DNA from: [Clostridium] innocuum
GTDB lineage: Bacteria; Bacillota_I; Bacilli_A; Erysipelotrichales; Erysipelotrichaceae
DNA: 64,000 bases
Assembly (NCBI GenBank): GCA_012317185.1
Contig: CP048838.1
Span: forward strand, 744,001 to 808,000
Direction: 5' to 3'
Part shown: piece after piece, positions 40,247 to 50,250 of the stretch
How positions within the stretch are numbered: the first letter of the stretch is position 1
Layout of the letters: every line of letters starts with the position of its first letter
Program-made: the position numbers and the translations under genes
The notes under the pieces: model-generated
Seen by the model: only the letters and a program-made list of their open reading frames with translations
Told to the model about the DNA's origin: nothing
Database searches by the model: none

Positions 40247-40752
40247 CAATCAATTAACACTGTTTCGTCTATGCGTTTCCCATGCTTATCGTAAAAACGT
40301 AATTGTGAAATACTTGAATAAGGCGGAAGGAAGTCATAGCTTTTGATAAGATAGGTATCCAGATTTGATAATCCATCCAGTGATATGGTGAGCTTATCTT
40401 TATCATTCTTGGAAGCACGCAAATCAAATTCATAGCGCTCTGCTTTCACGATACTGTTATCGATAAAGACGACGATACGGATATTATCGGGCGTTCCAAC
40501 CTTCATATAGCCAAAAGGTGTATCAGATTCTCTGCCGCCTTCATAGGAATAGGATGAACCATCCTTCTTAAAAATCAACAGATGATAGGTGTCCCTTTGT
40601 TTTAGTAAATATAGTAAGCTTTGCTTATCTTCTATAACATTTAATTGCTCATGATTTTTATAATTATTGTTCATATAATCCTTTGGATCAACCGTATCCT
40701 TACTGAATTCACATGCGGATAAAATGAATGCGCAGGCGAATATAAATGACAA
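40246..40752 (-). CDS. Putative lipoprotein of unknown function
   Basis: The product of about 168 residues has a lipobox ILSAC (Cys14) followed by a Lys/Asp-rich domain with many beta-prone stretches. The family is unknown. The start is unclear. The only classical start near the signal is TTG at 40752, with an AAGG directly against it. The frame continues upstream through codons for DKKTKAKIR, which looks like the basic n-region of a signal peptide, yet no ATG or GTG lies between the upstream in-frame stop and the TTG. An unusual start codon or a mutated one is possible. Confidence 0.6.
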   Translation of the reverse strand: MSFIFACAFILSACEFSKDTVDPKDYMNNNYKNHEQLNVIEDKQSLLYLLKQRDTYHLLIFKKDGSSYSYEGGRESDTPFGYMKVGTPDNIRIVVFIDNSIVKAERYEFDLRASKNDKDKLTISLDGLSNLDTYLIKSYDFLPPYSSISQLRFYDKHGKRIDETVLID

Positions 40753-40882
40753 CCTTATTTTTGCTTTCGTTTTCTTATCTCCCGTTAAAGTAGAAATGAC
40801 CTATTCGGCTTTTAGAACAGATGATACGTAGGCTCTATGGATGTAATCATATCACATAGGTAATTGAAAATAATGATATGGT

Positions 40883-41905
40883 TTAATAGCGGTTGTGAAC
40901 CTTTTCAAAAAAGCAAAGCATATCCTCTAGCTTCAAAATGCTTCCATCATCCAATACGGCCGTTCCACTGAGGTAGCCGAAAACCTGATGCTGATCCGTT
41001 ACAATGATGAGCGCACTTGTTTTCGCACAACGATCAAGAATCGGTCGAAAGGACATTTCAAAGCGTGCGTCGCTGGATGTAATACGCCAAGGCTTGAGAT
41101 AGCTGTCCGGCGGTATGTGGAAGGTAACATCCTCCAGCTTGTGTGCAACACCATCATACAGCAGTAGATTTTCACTGGCCGCTGTCGTATCACCAAAGCC
41201 GTAGCCGACATTGAAGCCAAACGGTTTTCCTTCCACAAGGCCGTTTCCGTTTCCCCAGTACCAGGTGTTGTCATAGGTCCATACCCCACGCCCCCAATCC
41301 AGTGTTCCGAAGGAATCCTGTGGATCAAAGTGTATTGTGTTACCGTCAAAGCTGACATTTCCCTCAGCACGCATGCAATTGATTTTCTGATTGTAGTAAA
41401 ATGCGGTCTTTTTTTCTTTCCACGGTGTCGCAATTACCATACTGTCCATATCCGGCTGATGCAGCGTGATTTCACAATGGAATGGTTTTCCTTCATAGAA
41501 GTTCTGAAAATCACAGCGAAGAATGCGTTTGCCCTTCATGACCTGAAATTCCATATCGAGTCGCTTATCCCTGTATCGGCAGGAGCCGCTTTCCGAGCTG
41601 GTCGGCAGCTTCAGCTTACCCATTGGAAATGCGTTCAGTATGGTTTCGGTATGCTCCCAGCCCTTCTTAAAATCAAGAAGAGAAACGGATTGCAGTCCGA
41701 TATAACCGTCATCGGAAATTGTGAAGGCGACCCCATAATGATTGTTAAGTATCAGATAATAATCCCATTCCTTGATTCTCCAGCGTTTTGCTTTAATATC
41801 CTCTCTGCGATATTCCTGCAGCAGGGAGCGGGACCAGCCTGTCTCTTTCAGCCTGCCATGCTCGTTCAGTAAAAGGTGCCGCTGTGTAACCTCATGATTG
41901 CGCAT
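40883..41905 (-). CDS. DUF2804 family protein
   Basis: 340 residues from the ATG at 41905, which is preceded on this strand by AGGAGG. The frame upstream (to 42526) would overlap the next, divergent gene and lacks a binding site, so it is left out. The sequence fits DUF2804, a lipocalin-like or tocopherol-cyclase-like beta protein, with GTLDWGRGVWTYDNTWYWGN (about residues 222-241) as the hallmark. Biochemical role unknown. Confidence 0.82.
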   Translation of the reverse strand: MRNHEVTQRHLLLNEHGRLKETGWSRSLLQEYRREDIKAKRWRIKEWDYYLILNNHYGVAFTISDDGYIGLQSVSLLDFKKGWEHTETILNAFPMGKLKLPTSSESGSCRYRDKRLDMEFQVMKGKRILRCDFQNFYEGKPFHCEITLHQPDMDSMVIATPWKEKKTAFYYNQKINCMRAEGNVSFDGNTIHFDPQDSFGTLDWGRGVWTYDNTWYWGNGNGLVEGKPFGFNVGYGFGDTTAASENLLLYDGVAHKLEDVTFHIPPDSYLKPWRITSSDARFEMSFRPILDRCAKTSALIIVTDQHQVFGYLSGTAVLDDGSILKLEDMLCFFEKVHNRY

Positions 41906-41932
41906 ACGATAGCCTCCTGTTCTTTTATCTTC

Positions 41933-41961
41933 ATTATAGTAAGTGTCCTGCAGGATTACAA
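41933..41961 (-). promoter_or_regulatory. Promoter of the DUF2804 gene
   Basis: On the minus strand: -35 TTGTAA (41961-41956), 17 bp, -10 TATAAT (41938-41933). It lies 28 bp from the gene start. Confidence 0.72.
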
Positions 41962-41988
41962 TATCATGTCGTAAATCCTTGATTTTAT

Positions 41989-42017
41989 TTGACAAATGAT
42001 TTTTGTACGGGTATCCT
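41989..42017 (+). promoter_or_regulatory. Promoter of the ABC transporter pair
   Basis: -35 TTGACA (41989-41994), 17 bp, -10 TATCCT (42012-42017). It is divergent from the DUF2804 promoter, with about 27 bp between the two -35 elements. Confidence 0.65.
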
Positions 42018-42127
42018 GAAATTACAGATGCCGTAGGCTGTAGCATGACCATCAAATATCCGGTAAAATAAGCGGTCAAACACGGATACAGTGTCTGCAT
42101 AAGAGAAGGACAACCGGGAGGATACCT

Positions 42128-42838
42128 ATGAAACTTCATATACAGAATGTGAAAAAGACCTATGATAAGAAAGAAGTGCTCAAAAACACCGGTGCAGTTT
42201 TTGAACAAGGGAAGATATATGGTCTGCTGGGAAGAAACGGAAGTGGTAAAACGACGCTGTTTAACTGCATATCCCATGAGATACCCTGTGAGGGTGATTT
42301 TCTGATAGAGGAGCACGGTGAACTGCGAAAGGTAGAGGACAGAGATATCGGTTATGCATATTCCAGCCCGATTCTGCCTGAATTTATGACTGGTTTTGAA
42401 TATATCCGCTTTTATATGGATATTCATGCAAAGGAAATTGATTCTGCCAAGACCATAGATTCCTATTTTGATCTGATGCGCATCGTAGCGGAGGACCGGC
42501 ATCGTCTGATTAAGGGGTACAGTCACGGTATGAAGAACAAGCTGCAGATGCTGGGATTTCTGATTTCACGGCCGAAGATCATTTTACTGGATGAACCGCT
42601 GACATCCTTTGATGTTGTTGTGGCAAATGAAATGAAGCATTTGCTGCTGGAAATGAAGGAGGAACACATTCTCATATTCTCCACCCATATTCTGCAGCTG
42701 GCAAGAGATCTCTGTGATGAGATCGTGCTATTGCATAACGGGGTACTGGAACAGCTCGATCATGATCTGCTGCAACAAAATGATTTTGAGGATCGCATCG
42801 TTTCACTGCTGCAGGAGGAAGTAAAGCATGCTGGGTGA
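42128..42838 (+). CDS. ABC transporter ATP-binding protein
   Basis: 236 residues. Walker A GRNGSGKT is at 35-42, the signature region is YSHGMKNKLQ, Walker B is IILLDEPLTSFD and the switch His is in FSTHI. It resembles ATPases of Gram-positive drug or peptide exporters. The site is GGGAGG before the ATG. It overlaps the permease by 11 nt, so they form one transporter. Confidence 0.88.
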   Translation: MKLHIQNVKKTYDKKEVLKNTGAVFEQGKIYGLLGRNGSGKTTLFNCISHEIPCEGDFLIEEHGELRKVEDRDIGYAYSSPILPEFMTGFEYIRFYMDIHAKEIDSAKTIDSYFDLMRIVAEDRHRLIKGYSHGMKNKLQMLGFLISRPKIILLDEPLTSFDVVVANEMKHLLLEMKEEHILIFSTHILQLARDLCDEIVLLHNGVLEQLDHDLLQQNDFEDRIVSLLQEEVKHAG

Positions 42839-44420
42839 TATTCTGCTGCTGTTTCGGATTCGGATGACCAGAAAGGTGAACGGATTTTTCTATTACTTTA
42901 AAAAACTCCCTCTGATTGGCAGGCTTTTGAAGGAATCCTGTTATGCGGCTGTAAATCTAAAGGGAGTGCTGAGTGTCTTCTCCTTCTTGGTGGATGTCCT
43001 GATGAACTTATTGAAGAATTTGCTGTATCTGTTTGTGGTGATTGCTGTGCCGCTGATCAATCTGCAGAAGGGTGCGAATGATGTGCAGATTAGAAATGGG
43101 TTTCTGTTTGGCTTTGTACTGTTAAGTCTTGTAGCAGGAAGCATAAGCAACAGCAAGCTTCTCACAGCGGATGATGAAACCTTTATTCTCAGCCGCCAGA
43201 TGCATATGGCAGCCAGACGTTGTCTGTGCTCCCGCAGCTGGTACAGCTATAGCATGAATGCGATCGGACTCTTCCTGGCGTGCCTGCTTCTGTCCTTTAT
43301 GTTTTCGTTTCCCTTCTGGTATGCACTTATGGCCGGATTCGGCTATCTGGGCTCCCATCAGTGTATGGACATGCTGCAGATGCGGCGCTTTCAAAAGAAA
43401 AACAGCTTTTATTTGGATGCGAATATATGGAAGCTCCTCATTTCACTTGGCTCCTTGATCCTGCTGTATGCGCTATACTGGCTGAAAGTGGATTTCAGCT
43501 TTGCTCCACGGCTATTCTGCATCTTTGCACTTGTGTGTGCAGCAGCCATCATTCCCTATCTGCGTTTTGAAAGCGGCTATCATGCTTACAGTGAGCTGCT
43601 GACACGTCTGCTTACGGATAATCATGAAATATTGCAGCTGGATAGCAGTCGGATGAAGCAGATGGAGGTAGCTTTGGATGAAAAGAGCTATACCAGTGAG
43701 GAGCTGCAATATCAAACGGAGAAAACGGGCTACGCCTTTTTAAATGATCTATTCTTCCGCCGTCATAAGCATTTGATTTATAAGCCGGTAAGATTTCGTC
43801 TGGTGATGATGACAGTGCTCTGGCTTGCAGGAACACTTTTGATAATTATGCTGAAGGATGATATGAAACTCACGAAGGATATTCTGGAGCTGCTTCCGCC
43901 ATTTGTATTCCTTTCCTATATTCTCAGCATCTCACAGCGTGTCTGTAAGGCAATGTTTATGAACTGTGATGTGTCGCTGCTGCATTACAGCTATTATCGC
44001 AGAAAGGAGGCGGTGCTGGTAAATTTTCGGCTTCGCTTAAAAAAGCTCTGCTTCTATAATCTCCTGCTCATCATGGTGCTTTGCCTGTACATGAATATCA
44101 CCGTGGTGCTTGCCGGATTGCCCTATACTCTCTCAACGCTTCTTCTGTTCGATTTTGCTTTGCTTTGTCTGGCTGTGTTTTTCAGTGTTCACTATCTGTT
44201 TGTCTACTATATCTTTCAACCGTATAACGAACAGTTTGATATGAAGAATCCGTTCATGTCAATCCTGAACGGCATGGTGTACCTTTTTTGCTATTTCTGC
44301 ATGCGGTTGGATGGAAATCTGGTGTTTGTCTGCGGTGTATTGGCTGCTACAATTCTATATATTCCGATTGCGCTTACCCTGGTGTACCGTCTGTCACCGA
44401 AGACGTTCCATTTGAAATAG
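42828..44420 (+). CDS. ABC transporter permease, polytopic membrane protein
   Basis: 530 residues with around ten hydrophobic helices and a soluble, charged loop near residues 260-320. It has no recognised domain name to me, but its position 11 nt into the ATPase gene makes it the membrane partner. Substrate unknown. Confidence 0.75.
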   Translation: MLGDILLLFRIRMTRKVNGFFYYFKKLPLIGRLLKESCYAAVNLKGVLSVFSFLVDVLMNLLKNLLYLFVVIAVPLINLQKGANDVQIRNGFLFGFVLLSLVAGSISNSKLLTADDETFILSRQMHMAARRCLCSRSWYSYSMNAIGLFLACLLLSFMFSFPFWYALMAGFGYLGSHQCMDMLQMRRFQKKNSFYLDANIWKLLISLGSLILLYALYWLKVDFSFAPRLFCIFALVCAAAIIPYLRFESGYHAYSELLTRLLTDNHEILQLDSSRMKQMEVALDEKSYTSEELQYQTEKTGYAFLNDLFFRRHKHLIYKPVRFRLVMMTVLWLAGTLLIIMLKDDMKLTKDILELLPPFVFLSYILSISQRVCKAMFMNCDVSLLHYSYYRRKEAVLVNFRLRLKKLCFYNLLLIMVLCLYMNITVVLAGLPYTLSTLLLFDFALLCLAVFFSVHYLFVYYIFQPYNEQFDMKNPFMSILNGMVYLFCYFCMRLDGNLVFVCGVLAATILYIPIALTLVYRLSPKTFHLK

Positions 44421-44797
44421 ATATTTTGAGCGTATACAGGCGGCTTAGATAGTAAAACGAAGAAAATAATTGTAAAAATATATTGCTATTATTTACAAAT
44501 TTTGGTAATATGTAAATGTAATAAAGTGTTCATAAAATTATACATTTAGAGACAATGTGTTTTATCGCGATATTGTCTCTTTTTTTATACTTTTTCCCGT
44601 GTTTTTCTTTAAATCACCTCTATTTAATAAAGTATAATATTATGCATAGGGAGTAGCGCATCGCCGATATATCGAATGAAAGAATCCATGAAAATATCCG
44701 CTGTGCGGTATGTAAATGTTTATAAATATATAATAAAGATGAGGTAAGCAAAGAGAATCAGAGGCTATGATGATAATGTCAGAATGGGAGGATGTAT
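44421..44797. other. Intergenic region upstream of the surface-protein locus
   Basis: About 375 bp of very AT-rich DNA. It has a terminator at 44549-44586 and, after it, several AT-only tracts (44625-44645 and 44715-44735) where a promoter for the large surface protein must lie. TATAAT occurs at about 44635, but I cannot pick a convincing -35. Confidence 0.55.
44549..44586 (+). terminator. Terminator after the ABC permease
   Basis: GAGACAAT (44549-44556) and ATTGTCTC (44572-44579) form the stem, followed by seven Ts. Confidence 0.88.
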
Positions 44798-47700
44798 ATG
44801 AAAAGAAGGTTTATCGTGTGTGCACTGACGATAGGAATGATGCTGATGATGATTCCACAGAATTTCATATATGCAGTATCAAACACCGAAGTCGAGGTGA
44901 CTAGCACAGAAATACATGCTGAAAATGTAAAAGCTGATGTTTCCTATATTGGTAAAAAAGCAGATACGGGAGTGCAGGAAGCAACCTTAGCAGCATCAGC
45001 TCCTACAGATCCAACCTTTTTTACATTTGATACAGCAAATCCGGGAATGATTACAAACTATTCTGCAAGACCGGATGCCCCTAAGGATATCGTAATTCCG
45101 GATTCCTATGTAAAGGATGGAAAGACGATTGAAATTACAGCAATAGGACAGAGTGCGTTTTCAGGTCAGGAGCTGACATCTGTTGTGCTGAATGATAATC
45201 TTTTATCCATTGGGAACAATGCTTTTTCCAGTAATACAAAGATCACCTCCATTGTCATCCCAAACAGTGTAACATCCTTAGGAAGGAGTGCATTTTACGG
45301 CTGCAGTGCTTTATCTTCGGTAACTCTGTCAGATCAGCTGAAAGAGCTGCCTGACTCTGTATTCGAAGGTACTAAAGTTGACAATCTGATTGTACCGGAG
45401 GGTGTTTTGAATATCGGCAGCAGAGCATTTTACGGGGACAGTGCCTTGAAGAATATTCAGCTTCCATCGACACTGACAGGAATCGGATCAAATACGTTTT
45501 ATCGTGCCGGCGCTTTACAATCCATTACTCTTCCCGATAAACTTCAGTTGATATCAGACAGTGCATTTGCATTTAGCGGATTAACAAGTCTGTCACTTCC
45601 GGATGCTATTACAAGCATTTCCAGCAATAGCTTTTCCAACTGTACGGCCCTTCAGAATATCAGATGGCCTGCCAATCTGAAAGCTATTAAGAGCAGTGCA
45701 TTTTCAGGCTGCTTCAATCTTTCTGACATCACATTGCCTGATAGTGTTGAGACAATTGACGCTAAGGCATTTTACAGCTGCTCCGGCTTGCAGAAGATAA
45801 CAGTGGGCTCATCTATAAAAACAATAGGCCAAAATGCATTTAACGGAACAAAAAGCGGAATCGAAATTCATTTAGAGCAAAAGGCTGTGAACGATGTGAC
45901 AGGCGCTCCCTGGGGAGCGGTAAAAGCGCAAATATATTGGCAGAGTGATGATGATTCCTGTTTTTATATTAGTGGTGATGGCACAATATTGGGCTTTAAG
46001 CCATTAAATCATACGACAGGTTCATCGCAGCATACGGCGTCTAAAAATCACACGATTGTAAATATTCCCTCTGTGATAAATGGAATTACGGTGACTTCCA
46101 TTGCTGATAATGCATTTAACAGTAATTCCGACATTTTAGCTGTTAATTTTCCAAATACGTTAAAAAGCATAGGTACTAGGGCTTTTTATGGATGTGGAAA
46201 ATTAGGCTATAACGATAAAAAAATAGTATTTCCTGATTCCGTTACCGATATCGGTGAAGAGGCATTTGTCTCGTTTAGTCTTGCAGTAACTCAGATCCAA
46301 TTTGGGTCAGGTATTAAAACGATTGGTAAGGACGCTTTCCGTGTAACGAATGCTATGAAAATTCATCTATTGTCAAAAAACGTAAATGAGGTTACAGGAA
46401 GTCCATGGGGCGCAAGCAAGGCTTCTATTTACTGGAAAGACAGCGATACTTCCTGCTTCTATGTAGATGATAAGGGGAAATTGATCGGTTTTAAGCCATT
46501 AGATCATACTGGCTCTGATGAACACACAGCCTCACAAAATCACACCGTGGTAGACATACCGGAAGAGGTTCGCGGAATAAAGGTGACAAGCATTGGAGCG
46601 AATGCATTTGCAAATTCCGATATAACTTCAATCTCATTTCCTGATACCGTCACAGAAATAGAGGAAGCAGCTTGTAAAAATTGTAAGTCCTTAAGCTATG
46701 TGCGACTGCCGAGAAATTTGAACATGATACCTGATTATATGTTTTATGGCTGTACACAGTTAAACACCATAATTTTACCGGACGGACTGACAACGATTTC
46801 CGATTATGCATTTAGCAATACTTCGCTTGAGACGGTAACATTTCCTGATACACTGCAGAGTATCGGGACTCATGCATTTGAAAAGACGAAGATAACATTC
46901 CTGCATTTACCTGACAGCGTTACAAAATTGGGTACCGGTGTATTCAGTGACTGTTCTGAGCTTACAGAAGTTACTTTGCCGAACAAGCTGAATAGTATCT
47001 CAGGAGCAATGTTCTCTAACGATAAAAAATTAACAACCATCATCCTTCCCGAATCCACCAAAACAATCGGCACATTTGCATTTTCAAATTGCAGCTCACT
47101 ATCCACCCTCACATTGCCATCAGGTATTACAGAAATTTATGATTATGCATTTCAGGGCTGTACATCTCTGGATAGTCTAACGCTGCCGGAGGGATTAATC
47201 AGATTGGGGGAAAATGCAATAAATGGTACCAATATCTCACAAATCAAGCTTCCGTCAACTCTGTTGTATGCTTCAAAGTCTCTGACTGGCTATAAGGGAA
47301 ATACCATTTATGTTCATCAGGCTCGGGATTCTTCTGCAATTGCCTGGGCACAGCCATGGGGAGCAACCGGAGCGACCGTATATTATGATGGTGAGTATAC
47401 CGATATCACAACCTCAGTAACATATGATGCAGTATGCAGCAAAGCAACGATTCATGCCGTCATTACAGCTCCTGAAAATGCTATGATTAAATCTGTTACA
47501 TTGCCGGACGGAGAAAAAAAAGATTTTCTGAATACTCCTGTTTATGAATTTGATTATCCGGTTCATATGAATGGAGAATATACGATAACGGCTTCGACAA
47601 ATAGTGCGGATACAATACAGGCTGTTAAAGTTTCGGAGCTTGTCTATGCACGAATAGAAGCAAACAGCTTTTCTCTGTCCCTTAACAAGGTGTCAAATCT

Positions 47701-48949
47701 TACAGAACAGAGTATCCTAAGCAGCGCGCAGGCACATGCATATCGTAACAATGACGAGCAAACGCCCATTACAGTAACACTAGAAACATCGCTGCAGGAT
47801 ATAAAACATGCATTGAATAAATCAGGCAGCCGAACAAATGCGGTGCTGAGCGCTACGACAAAGACACCGGATGATAAGACTGATATTACAGTGAAAAAGG
47901 AAATTATAATTTCTGTTAGTGACGTGGTACGAGTTACTTTTAAGGACTGGAACGGTACGATATTAAAGGATGCGACAGAAATAACTGTTGGAAGCAGTGC
48001 AGTTCCGCCAGCTGACCCGAAACGTGAGGGATATACATTTACCGGCTGGGATCATCCATTATCGAATATTCAGGAGGATACCGTATTTACTGCCCAGTAT
48101 ATGCAGAAGCAATATTCAGTAAAGTACGATACCAATGGCGGTACACCTGCTTATCCGGATAAAATAGTAACATGGGAGCAAAAGAATTTGTTGCCGGGGA
48201 CTCCCAACAGAGAGCATTACGAATTTCTGGGCTGGCGCATTGCAGGCAGCAGTGAAAATATAACCAGCGAGAATACTTTCAAGGAGCTTGCTCTTAACGA
48301 TCAGGTTTCATCCATCACCCTGACTGCTGTATGGAAACCAGTATCGTATAAACTGCATCTTATCACCAATGGAGGAAGAGAGCCGGATATTGAAAAATCC
48401 TTTACGATTGAAAACAATAAGGTGGATATCAGTGATGTTAAGGTAACGAAAATCGGAAGCAGTTTTTCCGGATGGAATACAGTGCAGGACGGAAGCGGTG
48501 ATACAGTTGAAGCTTTACAAGACTATGAGCCTCCATTAAAAGATACATATCTTTATGCTCAATGGACAGCGCAGGATGCCAGCTATTATGTAGCTATTCC
48601 TAATAAGATAACATTGCATAATATACCCGGAAGCGGTTATGCCGGTGCATCGGAAGTGATTCAAATGGATGAGTCTCATGTTGAAGATGCCACTATGCCG
48701 GATAAGACGGTTGAAGTTTATTGTACGCCGTCCATCACCCTGACAAATACTGAATCACAGAATGCCTATACCGCGAAGGTGCTGACATCTGAACAAAAAC
48801 CATATGAAGATGCTTCCAAACCGCTGATGATTTTAAGCATGAAGGGAACCAAGCAGAAGGAATTCCACCTCCGTACGGTAAAAAACAGTCAATGGAAGCG
48901 CGGTATATATGAAGGAAGCATGATGTTTCGTTTAAAATTGGGAGGGTGA
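44798..48949 (+). CDS. Large BspA-type leucine-rich-repeat surface protein
   Basis: 1383 residues from ATG 44798, 6 nt after GGGAGG (44786-44791); the ATG at 44792 directly abuts that site. After the signal peptide come three blocks of LRR_5/BspA repeats (roughly residues 70-380, 400-545 and 570-857, with units like SVTSLGRSAFYGCSALSSVT). Each block closes with a PWGA-x-x-A-x-(I/V)Y cap. Two nearly identical 55-residue inserts (SCFYxxxxG...GFKPL.H) start near 384 and 547. Listeria-Bacteroides type repeats (about 1044-1255, FTGWDHPL and FLGW) and a final beta domain follow. There is no sorting signal. Likely an adhesin. Confidence 0.9.
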   Translation: MKRRFIVCALTIGMMLMMIPQNFIYAVSNTEVEVTSTEIHAENVKADVSYIGKKADTGVQEATLAASAPTDPTFFTFDTANPGMITNYSARPDAPKDIVIPDSYVKDGKTIEITAIGQSAFSGQELTSVVLNDNLLSIGNNAFSSNTKITSIVIPNSVTSLGRSAFYGCSALSSVTLSDQLKELPDSVFEGTKVDNLIVPEGVLNIGSRAFYGDSALKNIQLPSTLTGIGSNTFYRAGALQSITLPDKLQLISDSAFAFSGLTSLSLPDAITSISSNSFSNCTALQNIRWPANLKAIKSSAFSGCFNLSDITLPDSVETIDAKAFYSCSGLQKITVGSSIKTIGQNAFNGTKSGIEIHLEQKAVNDVTGAPWGAVKAQIYWQSDDDSCFYISGDGTILGFKPLNHTTGSSQHTASKNHTIVNIPSVINGITVTSIADNAFNSNSDILAVNFPNTLKSIGTRAFYGCGKLGYNDKKIVFPDSVTDIGEEAFVSFSLAVTQIQFGSGIKTIGKDAFRVTNAMKIHLLSKNVNEVTGSPWGASKASIYWKDSDTSCFYVDDKGKLIGFKPLDHTGSDEHTASQNHTVVDIPEEVRGIKVTSIGANAFANSDITSISFPDTVTEIEEAACKNCKSLSYVRLPRNLNMIPDYMFYGCTQLNTIILPDGLTTISDYAFSNTSLETVTFPDTLQSIGTHAFEKTKITFLHLPDSVTKLGTGVFSDCSELTEVTLPNKLNSISGAMFSNDKKLTTIILPESTKTIGTFAFSNCSSLSTLTLPSGITEIYDYAFQGCTSLDSLTLPEGLIRLGENAINGTNISQIKLPSTLLYASKSLTGYKGNTIYVHQARDSSAIAWAQPWGATGATVYYDGEYTDITTSVTYDAVCSKATIHAVITAPENAMIKSVTLPDGEKKDFLNTPVYEFDYPVHMNGEYTITASTNSADTIQAVKVSELVYARIEANSFSLSLNKVSNLTEQSILSSAQAHAYRNNDEQTPITVTLETSLQDIKHALNKSGSRTNAVLSATTKTPDDKTDITVKKEIIISVSDVVRVTFKDWNGTILKDATEITVGSSAVPPADPKREGYTFTGWDHPLSNIQEDTVFTAQYMQKQYSVKYDTNGGTPAYPDKIVTWEQKNLLPGTPNREHYEFLGWRIAGSSENITSENTFKELALNDQVSSITLTAVWKPVSYKLHLITNGGREPDIEKSFTIENNKVDISDVKVTKIGSSFSGWNTVQDGSGDTVEALQDYEPPLKDTYLYAQWTAQDASYYVAIPNKITLHNIPGSGYAGASEVIQMDESHVEDATMPDKTVEVYCTPSITLTNTESQNAYTAKVLTSEQKPYEDASKPLMILSMKGTKQKEFHLRTVKNSQWKRGIYEGSMMFRLKLGG

Positions 48950-48953
48950 TTGT

Positions 48954-49472
48954 ATGCATAGCAAAAACTATGGGACTGCATTGTTTCTTATCCTGATGAT
49001 TGTTGGTCTTACCATCCTTCCTGTAAATGCACATGAGGTAGAAGTAAGCTATGTACCACAGGATTATGAATTAAAAACCTTTCATATGGAAGTACGTATA
49101 CAGGGAGAAGGTGCCGTGCTGGATCAGGGACTAACGTTAAAAAATCCTACTTTCTTTGCATTGCATTCCGATGAAAAAAAGCAGTTTGTACTGCAGCCTG
49201 CACAAGGCTATGAAATTGCCGATATTCAGTATGACGGGGAAGATATAACAAATCTGCTGCAGCAACAGACCCTTACGGTCAAAGGAAAGGATCATGATAC
49301 AAAACTGATCGTTACTTTTTGTAAACAATCACAAAAACCCCGGAAGGACACAGATACAGTGGAAACAGGGGATTCGGTAGCCACAGCAGGATACCTTTCC
49401 ATCATCTTGTTATCTGCAGGCTTTATCATCTTCGTCAGGAAGAAAAAGGAGAAGCAGCATGACAAGAGGTAA
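48954..49472 (+). CDS. Secreted protein with degenerate cell-wall sorting signal
   Basis: 172 residues, ATG 8 nt after GGGAGG. A signal peptide is cleaved after VNA (residue 26). A beta-rich domain follows, then a linker and ETGD (residues 137-140), a hydrophobic stretch GYLSIILLSAGFIIFV and a basic tail KKKEKQHDKR. The order TGD, helix, basic end is the layout of LPxTG-type sorting signals, but the LP part is absent. The protein may be membrane-held or anchored by an unusual sortase. It lies 4 nt after the large surface protein and overlaps the next gene by 14 nt. Confidence 0.78.
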   Translation: MHSKNYGTALFLILMIVGLTILPVNAHEVEVSYVPQDYELKTFHMEVRIQGEGAVLDQGLTLKNPTFFALHSDEKKQFVLQPAQGYEIADIQYDGEDITNLLQQQTLTVKGKDHDTKLIVTFCKQSQKPRKDTDTVETGDSVATAGYLSIILLSAGFIIFVRKKKEKQHDKR

Positions 49473-50187
49473 GCGCGAATTCAGAAGTAAGGGGGTAAAC
49501 TGGCCATGCCTATCACCAAAAGATATGAAGGAAAAGTATCAGAATAAGACCTATGCAGTGATAGGGGAGATAGGGGCTAAAGCTATAAAAGGAAGGACTG
49601 TGGATATTTCCGTTGGACAGAAAATTTTAAAGGCTGCGCCGGCAGGAACCTATCACGCCATGCTGTATCGTACATATGGCTATATTGAAGTTGAAAAGGA
49701 TACTTATCTTGCAGTAAAAAAGAGTAATATACACTATATTTTGCTGACAGCATGTATCGTGCTTGCCTTGTTTATCGGTATTCTCTGGAATACACAGGGG
49801 AATGTGCCGCTAGATCCAAATTCACAGGATTACAAAGGTAAACTGCAGCGACCTGAAAATTGGGATGCGAATTCTATATTGATACCGGGGTTCGATGATC
49901 TCCATATGAACGCTGATTCGGATACTATTTATGTGGCATTCAGTAATCCAAAGGAAAATCCATGTTACTTCCAATACACAATCGTTTTGGATAAAACAGA
50001 GGAGATTCTATATACAAGCGGGCTTATAGAGCCGGGGAAGGCAGTCGTAAAAGAAACGCTTAACAAACCGTTTCCGGAGGGTGTTTATCCAATTACAATT
50101 AAAATTCGCTCTTATTCTCTGGAGGATTATGAAAAAGAGCTGAATGGAGGAGCTGTACAAACAAATCTAGTTTCGCTAAAGGAATAG
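49459..50187 (+). CDS. Single-pass membrane protein of the surface locus
   Basis: 242 residues. A cytoplasmic-type N-terminal domain of 90 residues, rich in Lys, comes before one membrane helix at about 92-110. An external domain of about 130 residues follows, with beta-strand-like sequence (TIYVAFSNPKENPCYFQYTI). It has no signal peptide. It overlaps the gene before it by 14 nt. Family not recognised. It could be the membrane link between the secreted proteins and the cell. Confidence 0.72.
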   Translation: MTRGKREFRSKGVNWPCLSPKDMKEKYQNKTYAVIGEIGAKAIKGRTVDISVGQKILKAAPAGTYHAMLYRTYGYIEVEKDTYLAVKKSNIHYILLTACIVLALFIGILWNTQGNVPLDPNSQDYKGKLQRPENWDANSILIPGFDDLHMNADSDTIYVAFSNPKENPCYFQYTIVLDKTEEILYTSGLIEPGKAVVKETLNKPFPEGVYPITIKIRSYSLEDYEKELNGGAVQTNLVSLKE

Positions 50188-50250
50188 AAAAAAGATGGTA
50201 AGAAAGAAGAAATCTTCTTACAGATAAATGAGAATAGAGGAGGAAAAAAA

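Noticed and set aside
41906..42526. N-terminal extension of the DUF2804 gene
   Set aside because: It overlaps the divergent ABC ATPase, has no ribosome site, and the ATG at 41905 has a strong AGGAGG.
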